A stretch of 64,000 bases of DNA, taken from contig PPHI01000001.1 in the NCBI GenBank assembly GCA_002901265.1, forward strand, positions 372,001-436,000, in the 5' to 3' direction. Below the pieces are notes generated by a model that saw nothing but the letters and a program-made list of their open reading frames with translations, had not been told where the DNA came from and did not search any database. Position 1 is the first letter of the stretch, and the number at the start of each line of letters is the position of its first letter. The stretch is from Rhodopirellula baltica (GTDB lineage Bacteria > Planctomycetota > Planctomycetia > Pirellulales > Pirellulaceae). The position numbers and the translations under genes were made by a program. This document shows positions 8,842 to 15,834 of the stretch, piece by piece.

Positions 8842-10431
8842 TCACGGTGCCATTAGGTCCATGTGCTTGTCGTAATAGACCTTCTGCAAAATCACCGGAT
8901 TCATCCCTGACACAAACACCAGTTGCCGGTTGAGCGGGTCTTCCCGAGCAAACAACATGGCGACTTCATGTGGAGCGAGCAGTTCGCTCATTTCACTTCT
9001 CCGGCGGTGCGTTGATGGGTTCGAAGCAGCCGACTTCGCGTTTGCAAAACTCGGATCGGACACCATCACCGCAATGCGGCCGAGCCTTTTCGAAATCCAC
9101 TCTGCGGTCGTCGGATCGGTGTTTGCAAAACACTGCACAACGCCGGCGTTGGCAATGAACGTTTCCCAACGATCACCGTAGATTTCCTTGGCTTGTGCCA
9201 GGTCCTGCCAGAATGCCCAAAGCTTGAGCCCAAACCCGGCCATCTGTCCTGCAGCGTCCAAAATGGATTGCATGTGACCAAGGGTTGCCATTTCGTCGAG
9301 AACCATCAGGACCGAACCCTGCATCTTCTCGCTTCGAGGTGTGATCTCCATGCTCTGAATAGTCAAGTTTACGAGCAAACGATACCACCGGCCGCAGGTG
9401 CCCATGTGACGGGCCGGAAGGCACAAATAGACAGTCGTTGGTTCGTTTTTGAGGTCGGAAAGTTCGAAGCTCGATGTTTCCAAACAACGCTTGATCGGTG
9501 GCAGATCAAGGAACATTAGGTTGCGGTTGAGCGTGGACAGTACAGAGCCACGCTCGTTATCTGGCTTATCGAAAAAGTCCGACGCGGCTCGTTGAATGAA
9601 CCCTTCCCCGGATCCGTTGCCCATCATCGCAACTTCGATCTCGTTGCGTTTCTCGTTACCGTCGGCATCAACTTCGCTTGCTCCCATCCGGCTAGCAAGT
9701 TCTCGAACGGTGCCCAAGTGCCTTCTGCCGGCAAAATCTGCATGCGTAGCCACGTGGCCTAACAGTCCCCGAAGAACACCCTTGGCCGACTCGGTCCAGT
9801 GCGTGTCTTTCGAGCCTTTGTCTGTTACGACAAGGGCGTCGGCAATCAACATCGAAAGCTCGATCAGATTGTCCTCATCGACCATATCGATCGGATTAAA
9901 ACCACCACGCAGGTTGTCATCGACGTCGCTCACTTTGAACGGATCGAGAACAACCACGTTTTGATAGTGACCATCGCTTCGATACTTCGCCGTCTCAGTC
10001 GCCAACTCCCCCTTTGGATCGATCGCAATCACCGAGTGTGGCCACATCAGCATGTTGGGCACGAGGACTGATCGCCCCTTCCCCGATCGGCTTCCCGCCA
10101 CCGTGAAGACATGCCGGTCGTCAATGTGGCCGACGAAGTCATCACGGGAAGCCCTTGCAAATACCGGCTCCGCTCCAGTGCGTGCATTCGTATCGTGTTC
10201 CATCGGTGCATTGATCGCTCCCAGAAACAGTTTGCCGCTCTCAAAAGGAAGACGCTCAGCAATTTCGGCTTGGCTCGCAAAATGCGAGCGTGGAAGATGC
10301 CCGGCATACCCTGCGTCTGGTTTTCCTCTGGGAACATCCTCAAAGAGGTCAAACAGATCGTGGCTACTAAGACCCGAAAGATTGTTTCTTTTGCCAAACA
10401 TTCGATGACAGTTGATATCCTGCAATGGCAT
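8842..10431 (-). CDS. VirD4/TraG-type coupling ATPase lacking an N-terminal membrane anchor
   Basis: The 529-residue protein has the landmarks of type IV coupling proteins: Walker A AGSRSGKGRS (about residues 112-121), the following AIDPKGELATETA strand, a GGFNPIDMV block, and a Walker B-like VLMVLDEMATLGH near residue 360. Coupling proteins are hexameric ATPases that hand relaxase-bound DNA to a secretion channel. Classical VirD4 has two N-terminal membrane helices; none is visible here, so the protein should be soluble or recruited by a partner. A second VirD4-like protein with membrane helices but a degenerate P-loop is encoded at 15835-17811. An internal ATG (MFGKRNN) 10 codons in is an alternative start. 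Confidence 0.9.
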   Translation of the reverse strand: MPLQDINCHRMFGKRNNLSGLSSHDLFDLFEDVPRGKPDAGYAGHLPRSHFASQAEIAERLPFESGKLFLGAINAPMEHDTNARTGAEPVFARASRDDFVGHIDDRHVFTVAGSRSGKGRSVLVPNMLMWPHSVIAIDPKGELATETAKYRSDGHYQNVVVLDPFKVSDVDDNLRGGFNPIDMVDEDNLIELSMLIADALVVTDKGSKDTHWTESAKGVLRGLLGHVATHADFAGRRHLGTVRELASRMGASEVDADGNEKRNEIEVAMMGNGSGEGFIQRAASDFFDKPDNERGSVLSTLNRNLMFLDLPPIKRCLETSSFELSDLKNEPTTVYLCLPARHMGTCGRWYRLLVNLTIQSMEITPRSEKMQGSVLMVLDEMATLGHMQSILDAAGQMAGFGLKLWAFWQDLAQAKEIYGDRWETFIANAGVVQCFANTDPTTAEWISKRLGRIAVMVSDPSFANAKSAASNPSTHRRRSEMSELLAPHEVAMLFAREDPLNRQLVFVSGMNPVILQKVYYDKHMDLMAP

Positions 10432-10548
10432 ACGCTGCTGCTGGTGGCAACCTTCATTGTATTTGACATGCGGTTACCTTTGATACCACCCTAATTGCTA
10501 GCCGTATCAGCCTTTGGGTGAATCAGGCCGCGAATATCTGATCCGGTT

Positions 10549-11922
10549 TCAATTGGGACTTGCCTCTAACTTTGCATCCACACTGATTCGATGGAATAGA
10601 TCTGTACTCGCGACAAAACCAAAGATCGACTTGTGCAGATGCAACTCCCCGTCTGCGGCGCGATTGAGCATGCCGTTGAAGTAGGCGGCGGGTGAACGTA
10701 CGGGATGGCTGTCGCGGTCTCTGGCTCGGTCGGTGATCAGGATGCAAAGGGCTGCTCCGGTGCGACCGAGAAGTTCACATCCCCTGCCCCAACTTGCTTG
10801 CGAAATCCCCATCTCATTGCGCAGATGGTAAGCCGCTTCAACGATATCGGGCCACGTCGGGTCAAACGGCAAATGTGTCTGAAACCTCTCGCTCGATGCC
10901 TCGATTGCCATCTTCAGTTTCACATAATCGATCCCCGAGCTGTGGAACGCGTTAGCTGGTGCTGGCCCCTCGACTACGCTTCCCTGAAAGCAATTAACCG
11001 TAGGTTTACCCGTATTTAATTTATTAAATGATTGTTGGGTTGTAGATTTGTAGTAAGCGAACTTTTGTTCGCTCTTGGACGAACTTTTGTGTGTTTCCTG
11101 GGGCATAGGAGCACGCTGAGTGCCCTCTTCTGTTTCGGTGGTGTTTTGCTGCGCCAATGAACGAAGATCGCTGTGCAGGGCTTTATGCTCGTCAATTAGG
11201 TCTGCTAGACGATCAAGATCGATATGACTGCGGATCTGGATGGCGATCGCATCGTACCGGCTCTGGAATGTCGACAAGAACGGACAAGTCCCCTCTTCCG
11301 CCAGTTCGAGCAAGATGCCACGGATCTGACTGCGGTACCACGAGATTTGACGTTTGCGTTCCATCCAAAGTGCGTCACGGGCCTGCTTTTCACGCAGTGT
11401 TGCTGCCAGGTCTTCCTGCAGCGAAGCCAGGGGCGTTAATTCGATGCCGTAGGCGTAAAGAATGCGTCCGGTTTCCGGGTGGCGCTGACCATAGCGGCGA
11501 TGATTGCCGCTGTCGTGCCATGTGATGGCGCCGATGTCGAACAGGGCGCGTTCGAGTTTTTGGATTTGGCGTTCGGAGACACCGAGATCGAGAGCGGTGC
11601 GGCTGAGCGATTGGTAGACGATCGGACGACTCCCCTCCTCCCAGTCGACATCGCGCGTATAGGCGAAGTAATAATCGAGAAGCTGGATCATGCGGGGCGT
11701 GAAGCCGGCGTGCTTGCCGACCTTCTTGACGAGCAAAAGCAAGTCGTAGCGATTGACGCCCTCCTCCAGGCCGGCGAAGTCATCGCAAAAATCGAGCGAC
11801 TGGCGATAGGCTTCTGAGCCGACGCGCCCTCCTCCGTGTTGAAATGGCTGCGGGATGTGTATAGCGGAAATATGCTGCATTGATTGACTAGCGCGTCCCC
11901 TTCCCGGCTTCGTCGATTGCAT
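10549..11922 (-). CDS. repC: RepC-like plasmid replication initiator
   Basis: The 457-residue product resembles RepC of repABC-type replicons. The N-terminal half (DLLLLVKKVGKHAGFTPRMI, then LSRTALDLGVSERQIQKLER and YGQRHPETGRILYAYGIELT) matches the winged-helix initiator region. The C-terminal block IRSPAAYFNGML-like sequence (PVRSPAAYFNGMLNRAADGE) matches the RepC C-terminal domain. RepC binds the origin and starts replication. No repA/repB partition genes are visible nearby. The ATG at 11922 is used; an ATG 14 codons later (MQHISAI) is an alternative. The leader contains a putative antisense RNA and the region beyond it many short repeats. An initiator in an element apparently integrated at a tRNA gene suggests a plasmid-like phase. 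Confidence 0.85.
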   Translation of the reverse strand: MQSTKPGRGRASQSMQHISAIHIPQPFQHGGGRVGSEAYRQSLDFCDDFAGLEEGVNRYDLLLLVKKVGKHAGFTPRMIQLLDYYFAYTRDVDWEEGSRPIVYQSLSRTALDLGVSERQIQKLERALFDIGAITWHDSGNHRRYGQRHPETGRILYAYGIELTPLASLQEDLAATLREKQARDALWMERKRQISWYRSQIRGILLELAEEGTCPFLSTFQSRYDAIAIQIRSHIDLDRLADLIDEHKALHSDLRSLAQQNTTETEEGTQRAPMPQETHKSSSKSEQKFAYYKSTTQQSFNKLNTGKPTVNCFQGSVVEGPAPANAFHSSGIDYVKLKMAIEASSERFQTHLPFDPTWPDIVEAAYHLRNEMGISQASWGRGCELLGRTGAALCILITDRARDRDSHPVRSPAAYFNGMLNRAADGELHLHKSIFGFVASTDLFHRISVDAKLEASPN

Positions 11923-11980
11923 CTTGGATGCGGCTGATCAATCAATCGGACAGCACAAAGCACTGCGAATCGATTTTTGA

Positions 11981-12009
11981 TTGCATTCCAAGATGAAACG
12001 CGCTAATCT
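11981..12009 (+). promoter_or_regulatory. candidate sigma70-type promoter facing away from repC
   Basis: TTGCAT (11981-11986) and TAATCT (12004-12009) are separated by exactly 17 bases. It would drive rightward transcription through the repC leader, opposite to repC, toward the terminator ending at 12138. Planctomycete promoter consensus is poorly known, so this rests on the E. coli-like pattern. Confidence 0.4.
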
Positions 12010-12015
12010 GAAATC

Positions 12016-12138
12016 CGAGATCATCACTTGCTTTAACGATCGGCGCCTAAACCAGACAGTCAAAGCCAAAGTGAACCACGTTGATTAGCAACATTTCGAT
12101 TTTCAAAAGGCCACTGCCGGCAAGCAGTGGTCTTTTTT
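12016..12138 (+). ncRNA. candidate counter-transcribed RNA of the repC leader
   Basis: A promoter-like pair at 11981-12009 and a rho-independent terminator at 12111-12138 bracket about 120 bases that contain no convincing reading frame. The transcript would be antisense to the repC leader, whose start codon is about 95 bases to the left. RepABC and many other plasmids use a small counter-transcribed RNA ending in such a terminator to limit initiator synthesis. Position and direction fit that role, but expression is not shown. Confidence 0.4.
12111..12138 (+). terminator. rho-independent terminator
   Basis: CCACTGC (12111-12117) and GCAGTGG (12124-12130) form a 7-bp stem with a 6-base loop, extended by flanking G/T pairs, and are followed by TCTTTTTT (12131-12138). 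The left flank is TTTTCAAAAGG, so it may also work in the leftward direction. Confidence 0.7.
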
Positions 12139-12269
12139 GATTCGAACGATGGGCCTACGGGGTCGCATCCTCCTTGGTTTGGTGTTGTTGGGTGTGGCTG
12201 GACGCCACGCGAATCTAAGAGACTTAAAGATAGCTGGCCACGATTCGGCACAAGCTGACAACAACCCTA

Positions 12270-12670
12270 CATGATTCATGCACAAATTTCGAGAACTTTA
12301 TGCACAGGGTCATGCACAGTGATGACCAGTGGCCACCGCACTGATCTGCACAAACTTGATCAATCCGGTGAACAGTTTCTTGTAACGCGTTGTAATTAAA
12401 CGGTTTTCTGCCTGCATAGACTGTTCATGTATTGCTTGAACAGGTCAGCCCAGTGATCACCAGCTGGCCATGCCCCCGTGCTGCATAGGGTGAGCAGCGT
12501 GTTTCCGCTCATTGGTCAGGGTGTGCAGCACAGTTTGTGCAGCGGTGTGCATCACTGGTCAAAAAAGCTGTGCATAACTGCAAGCGGCAGAAACCAATCG
12601 CTTGCGCGTGGATATGTGCAGGGCGTAGGGTGGATTCAGAAGTGTCCACCCTAGAACAAGTTGAACAACA
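12270..12670. repeat. iteron-like repeat region, candidate replication origin
   Basis: About 400 bases between the terminator and the next gene are dense in TGCAC/GTGCA pentamers: TGCAC at 12279, 12301, 12313 and 12347; GTGCA at 12523, 12537, 12547, 12570 and 12616. They are interleaved with related ACCAGTGGCCA/ACCAGCTGGCCA elements (near 12324 and 12459) and TGGTCA boxes. GTGTCCACC occurs twice near 12640 and 12671. Such spaced repeats next to a replication initiator are typical of iterons or centromere-like sites. Similar GTGCA and GACCAG motifs recur at 13642-13752. Confidence 0.5.
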
Positions 12671-13240
12671 GTGTCCACCAGTTACTCCATCGCAGCTGCA
12701 CATCGCATCACCGGCAAGAGCCGCACTACCATTTCCAAACACATCAAAGACGGCAAGCTGTCCTGCACAATTGCACCGGATGGATCGAAACAGATCGATG
12801 CATCTGAGCTGATCCGAGTGTATGGAGATGATTTGGATTTCTCGGTGGAAGAGGGCGGTGCCAAGCCGGCCAAGTCATCGACGGCCGCCGCGTCGGAACG
12901 TGCAAACGTGAACAACGACATCTGGAAGGATCAGGTCGAAAAGGAACGTGAAGAGCGGGAACGCGAGCGAAATCTGTTGCTGGATCAAATTGAGCATCTG
13001 AAGGAAGCTTTGGACAAGGCGCTCGAAGGTCACAACCGGGCAACGCTGATGCTGGAAGACCAGAGAGGCGGGAGCGCCGAGTGGAAACAACGCCTTCGTC
13101 AGATCGAAGAGAAGCTGGCCCAGCAAGAGCGTCAATCCGATCAGAAACTGGAAGCAGCTAAAAATGAAGCTGAGCAATTAAGAAAAGCTCTTGCCGAGTC
13201 GCATCAGAAAAAAGGCTTCTTCCAAAAGCTGTTTGGTTAA
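12671..13240 (+). CDS. plasmid-type HTH coiled-coil DNA-binding protein
   Basis: The 189-residue product starts at GTG. Residues 1-45 form a helix-turn-helix of the excisionase/MerR sort (AAAHRITGKSRTTISKHIKD). Residues 80-180 are a long Glu/Gln/Arg coiled coil, and the C-terminus is KKGFFQKLFG. This layout (N-terminal HTH, coiled coil, FFxxLFG end) is seen in plasmid-borne replication- or partition-associated DNA-binding proteins, loosely like KfrA. It lies just beyond the repeat-rich region and opposite to repC, so it may bind those repeats. The exact role is not known. Confidence 0.7.
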   Translation: MSTSYSIAAAHRITGKSRTTISKHIKDGKLSCTIAPDGSKQIDASELIRVYGDDLDFSVEEGGAKPAKSSTAAASERANVNNDIWKDQVEKEREERERERNLLLDQIEHLKEALDKALEGHNRATLMLEDQRGGSAEWKQRLRQIEEKLAQQERQSDQKLEAAKNEAEQLRKALAESHQKKGFFQKLFG

Positions 13241-13332
13241 TGCGTCCGCATTCCGCCATGGATCATCCGTGATTACGTTGTTTGCGATTTTCGGTGGTGA
13301 GGCCACTCAAAATTGAACACTGCCTTCAGCGG

Positions 13333-13641
13333 TCAAATTTTCGCGAAATAACGTGATTTGAATTCTTTGTAGCGGGGTAGGGCGCGGATCCAATTGTCTT
13401 TGTCGTATTTGGATTGTTTTAGACGTTGCTCGACGAGCTGTGCCGAATCCCGGTCGAGATAAATGCGGACCGCAAGCAATCGCCAAGGCCGGCCGCGGCG
13501 CGTCCAGCCCGCATTGTCCACGGCATTGTGCTGGCGAAACCGCCGGCGAAGATTGGATGTGTATCCGAGATAAACCTGTCCGGTGCGTTCCGAAAACAAC
13601 AGATAGACAACAAAGCGGGGGAGGCGGGTTTGGCTGGTCAT
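13333..13641 (-). CDS. GIY-YIG nuclease-family protein (UPF0213-like)
   Basis: The 102-residue product from the ATG at 13641 shows the GIY-YIG pattern in variant form: VVYLLFSERTGQVYLGYTSN, then RRRFRQHN (Arg and His of the active site), a Glu in LVEQRLKQSKYD and a terminal YKEFKSRYF. GIY-YIG domains cut DNA with a single metal; this short YhbQ/UPF0213-like subgroup has unclear cellular substrates. Upstream ATGs in the same frame would add a basic N-terminus without family similarity, so they were not used. Confidence 0.8.
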   Translation of the reverse strand: MTSQTRLPRFVVYLLFSERTGQVYLGYTSNLRRRFRQHNAVDNAGWTRRGRPWRLLAVRIYLDRDSAQLVEQRLKQSKYDKDNWIRALPRYKEFKSRYFAKI

Positions 13642-13764
13642 GATGGATGACCAGCGTTTGTGTTCAGTGTGCACCATTGGGCAGGATCGTCCATGGCAGA
13701 GATTGCCGACGACTGAGCGTGATGTGCAGACCAGTGCATCATGCATCGACACTATGCCGATTGA
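13642..13764. promoter_or_regulatory. short intergenic segment with GTGCA/GACCAG motifs
   Basis: GATGACCAG, GTGTGCACC, TGTGCAGACCAGTGCATCATGCATCG and similar motifs recall the repeats at 12270-12670. It may hold operators for the HTH protein or a second set of initiator-binding sites, and a promoter for the GIY-YIG gene. Confidence 0.3.
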
Positions 13765-14766
13765 TCAATCCAAGTCAAGCTTGGGAGTAGGGGAGGGATC
13801 GACGGTGTGCACCAAATGATCATTCCAGTCCCAGCCCGGTGTATCCGGCTGGTGGACTTTGAAGTGCAGATCACCGCGATTGCAAGATTCGAAGATGGCC
13901 TCAATTTGTGCAGCGATATCATCACCGGCGTCGTCGTGATCAGTGGCCACGGTGACCATGCCGCCGGCTGCACTGGGCAGCTTTTTAATGGCTGAGCTGA
14001 TCAGGTCTTTTTGCAGGGGGGAGAGCGTCCCGCCGGTGCTCATGTAGCACGTGTTTGGACAGTAGAACAGTGCAGCGTAGCTGCAAGCATCGATGCCACT
14101 CTCTGCAACCAATAGGCTTCGTCTTTCTTCCTCTCGCCCGAATCCTTGCGAATACCACAACGTCTTGCGACCGCCTTTGATCTGTCCTTGGAACGCAACG
14201 TTTCGTAATTCAGCGCCGACGATTTGGCCGTCTCGATCCCGATGGGGGAAGACGGCATTTTTCCGATGATCCGTTAACACGGCACCACGAAAAGTCGGTT
14301 TGGCAAGCAGCGCGGCCGAGATTTTTCGGTGTGAGTTCAAATAGGCATGGTTCCCGTTTTCAAGCGGTTTGACGGATTGATAGAACAGCCTTTGGACTTC
14401 GGCGATATCGGATTCAACGGGCACCAGTTGCAATGAGTAAGAACACGGATCAGGCCGACGCGCCGGTGGAATCGATCCAGAGAGGAGGGGACGCATGTAT
14501 TGTCTGCACTGACCGATCGAAAATCCCATGATCAGCGCCAGAGCATCGATCACGGTGCCGCCGCGACCGGTGGAGCCAATCGGAAAGAACCGCCAATGGC
14601 CGTTCGTGTTTAACGAGACGACCAGTTTCGAATTGCTATTCGGATTGACCATGAATGACGAGTGACGCGAGGACTTGCGTTTGTTCTCGACATAGCCAAG
14701 CCCCGCTAACACAAGTGTGAGCGGAAATCGCTTGATGTCTTCGAGCTCGCGATCGCTGTGCGACAT
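13765..14766 (-). CDS. Toprim-domain primase-like protein of a mobile element
   Basis: The 333-residue product from the ATG at 14766 has an N-terminal segment like the DUF3991/zinc-free primase N-domain (PLTLVLAGLGYVENKRKSSR, then FFPIGSTGRGGTVIDALALI). A Toprim domain follows, with LLVAESGIDACSY supplying the conserved Glu and VTVATDHDDAGDDIA supplying the DxD. Such proteins prime the transferred single strand after conjugation. The C-terminus is acidic (PKLDLD). The longer frame from 14871 would overlap the next gene and adds no similarity. It is the last gene of the long minus-strand operon. Confidence 0.8.
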   Translation of the reverse strand: MSHSDRELEDIKRFPLTLVLAGLGYVENKRKSSRHSSFMVNPNSNSKLVVSLNTNGHWRFFPIGSTGRGGTVIDALALIMGFSIGQCRQYMRPLLSGSIPPARRPDPCSYSLQLVPVESDIAEVQRLFYQSVKPLENGNHAYLNSHRKISAALLAKPTFRGAVLTDHRKNAVFPHRDRDGQIVGAELRNVAFQGQIKGGRKTLWYSQGFGREEERRSLLVAESGIDACSYAALFYCPNTCYMSTGGTLSPLQKDLISSAIKKLPSAAGGMVTVATDHDDAGDDIAAQIEAIFESCNRGDLHFKVHQPDTPGWDWNDHLVHTVDPSPTPKLDLD

Positions 14767-14824
14767 GGATCGACCATACGACACGCAGATCCAATTGGCA
14801 ATCTTGACCTGCGTGGAGTAGGGG

Positions 14825-15241
14825 TTAGCCGGCCTGTGCCCGCGGTTCCGATGCACGCAACGAAACCACATCGCTGTCCGATACAGTGAAACGTCCGCAA
14901 TTCATCGCTTCGTTGAACCGCAGCGCGAACCCGGACAGACTAAACCCCTTGCCCTGGACTTTGGATCGAATCAGCGCATCCAAATCTGCCTTCGGCAATT
15001 GAGTGTTGTCTGCGACAAGCTGATCGGCGATCTCGATCACCATGTCTTTGGTCACACACTTGCGTGCCGGTTTGTTGCGGCTTTTGCCCGTTCCGCCATC
15101 GAGAGCAGTCAATGCTGCACGCAATCGCTTGCGGTTTTCATTGATTCCGGCGAGCACCGATTCCAACTCCGCCGCCTTGGTATCAAGCGGTGCGAGCTGG
15201 GCTTCGAGGTGGTCACGGGCTTGGTTAACAGTAAGGTCCAT
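14825..15241 (-). CDS. hypothetical coiled-coil protein
   Basis: This 138-residue protein has a coiled-coil N-terminus (about residues 1-45, with LDTKAAELESVLAGI), a Lys/Arg linker, and a compact C-terminal helical domain (VTKDMVIEIADQLVADNTQ, GKGFSLSGFALRFNEAM). The C-terminal part has the look of a small DNA-binding or winged-helix module, but I cannot assign a family. It lies between the primase and the 177-residue acidic protein in the same operon. Confidence 0.6.
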   Translation of the reverse strand: MDLTVNQARDHLEAQLAPLDTKAAELESVLAGINENRKRLRAALTALDGGTGKSRNKPARKCVTKDMVIEIADQLVADNTQLPKADLDALIRSKVQGKGFSLSGFALRFNEAMNCGRFTVSDSDVVSLRASEPRAQAG

Positions 15242-15267
15242 AGCTGTTCTCCTAGAAATAGATTGGG

Positions 15268-15801
15268 TCAGTGTTCCATGTCGATATCGCGGTCCTGCGA
15301 TCGATCCGGGATCTTGTCCATCAGATTGCGTTCGTATTCTTCGTAGAGTTCGATGGCGTCGTGTTCACCCCAACGTTCTTCGTATTGACGTTGGGCCTCT
15401 TCAATCGACCATCGCTCGTACTCTCGTTGGGTCTGCTCATCCCATTCTTCGCCGAGATTCTGACCGCGATCACGATCTTCCTGTACGACCTCTTCGATCT
15501 CCTCCGACGTCCATCCGGCGCGTTGAAAGTCATCACGCAAGATCGGATCGCCCATTTCAGTCTCACCACGCTCCATCCGGTCACGGGCTTGGTCCATCGA
15601 ATCACGTGCCGCGGAATCAAGCTCTTCCCTCGCGATGTCCGAGATCTGTGAACCACCGGGAGTAGGGACCAATTCCGGCGGGTTGTACCGAAGGTGTCGC
15701 TCTTCGGGCTCTTGGAGATCGCGTTCGGGAGTTTCGTTTTCAGCGGCATGGTTAAAGCCCTCGGGCAATTGCCCGCCATCGAAAAATTGAGGCTCAGCCA
15801 T
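15268..15801 (-). CDS. acidic hydrophilic protein with a relaxase-like C-terminal tail
   Basis: The 177-residue product is very rich in Glu, Asp and Arg and is probably largely helical or disordered. A segment near the middle (MGDPILRDDFQRAGWTSEEI) looks folded. Its end, SQDRDIDMEH preceded by YEEYERNL, resembles the end of the relaxase (RGHDLDFEH preceded by YEEQLLDYL). This suggests a shared sorting or docking tail, perhaps for the coupling protein; that is inference. It begins 34 bases downstream of the VirD4-like gene in the same direction. Confidence 0.6.
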   Translation of the reverse strand: MAEPQFFDGGQLPEGFNHAAENETPERDLQEPEERHLRYNPPELVPTPGGSQISDIAREELDSAARDSMDQARDRMERGETEMGDPILRDDFQRAGWTSEEIEEVVQEDRDRGQNLGEEWDEQTQREYERWSIEEAQRQYEERWGEHDAIELYEEYERNLMDKIPDRSQDRDIDMEH

Positions 15802-15834
15802 TGCAAATACCTACTGGCAAGAGGAAAGAAAAAT

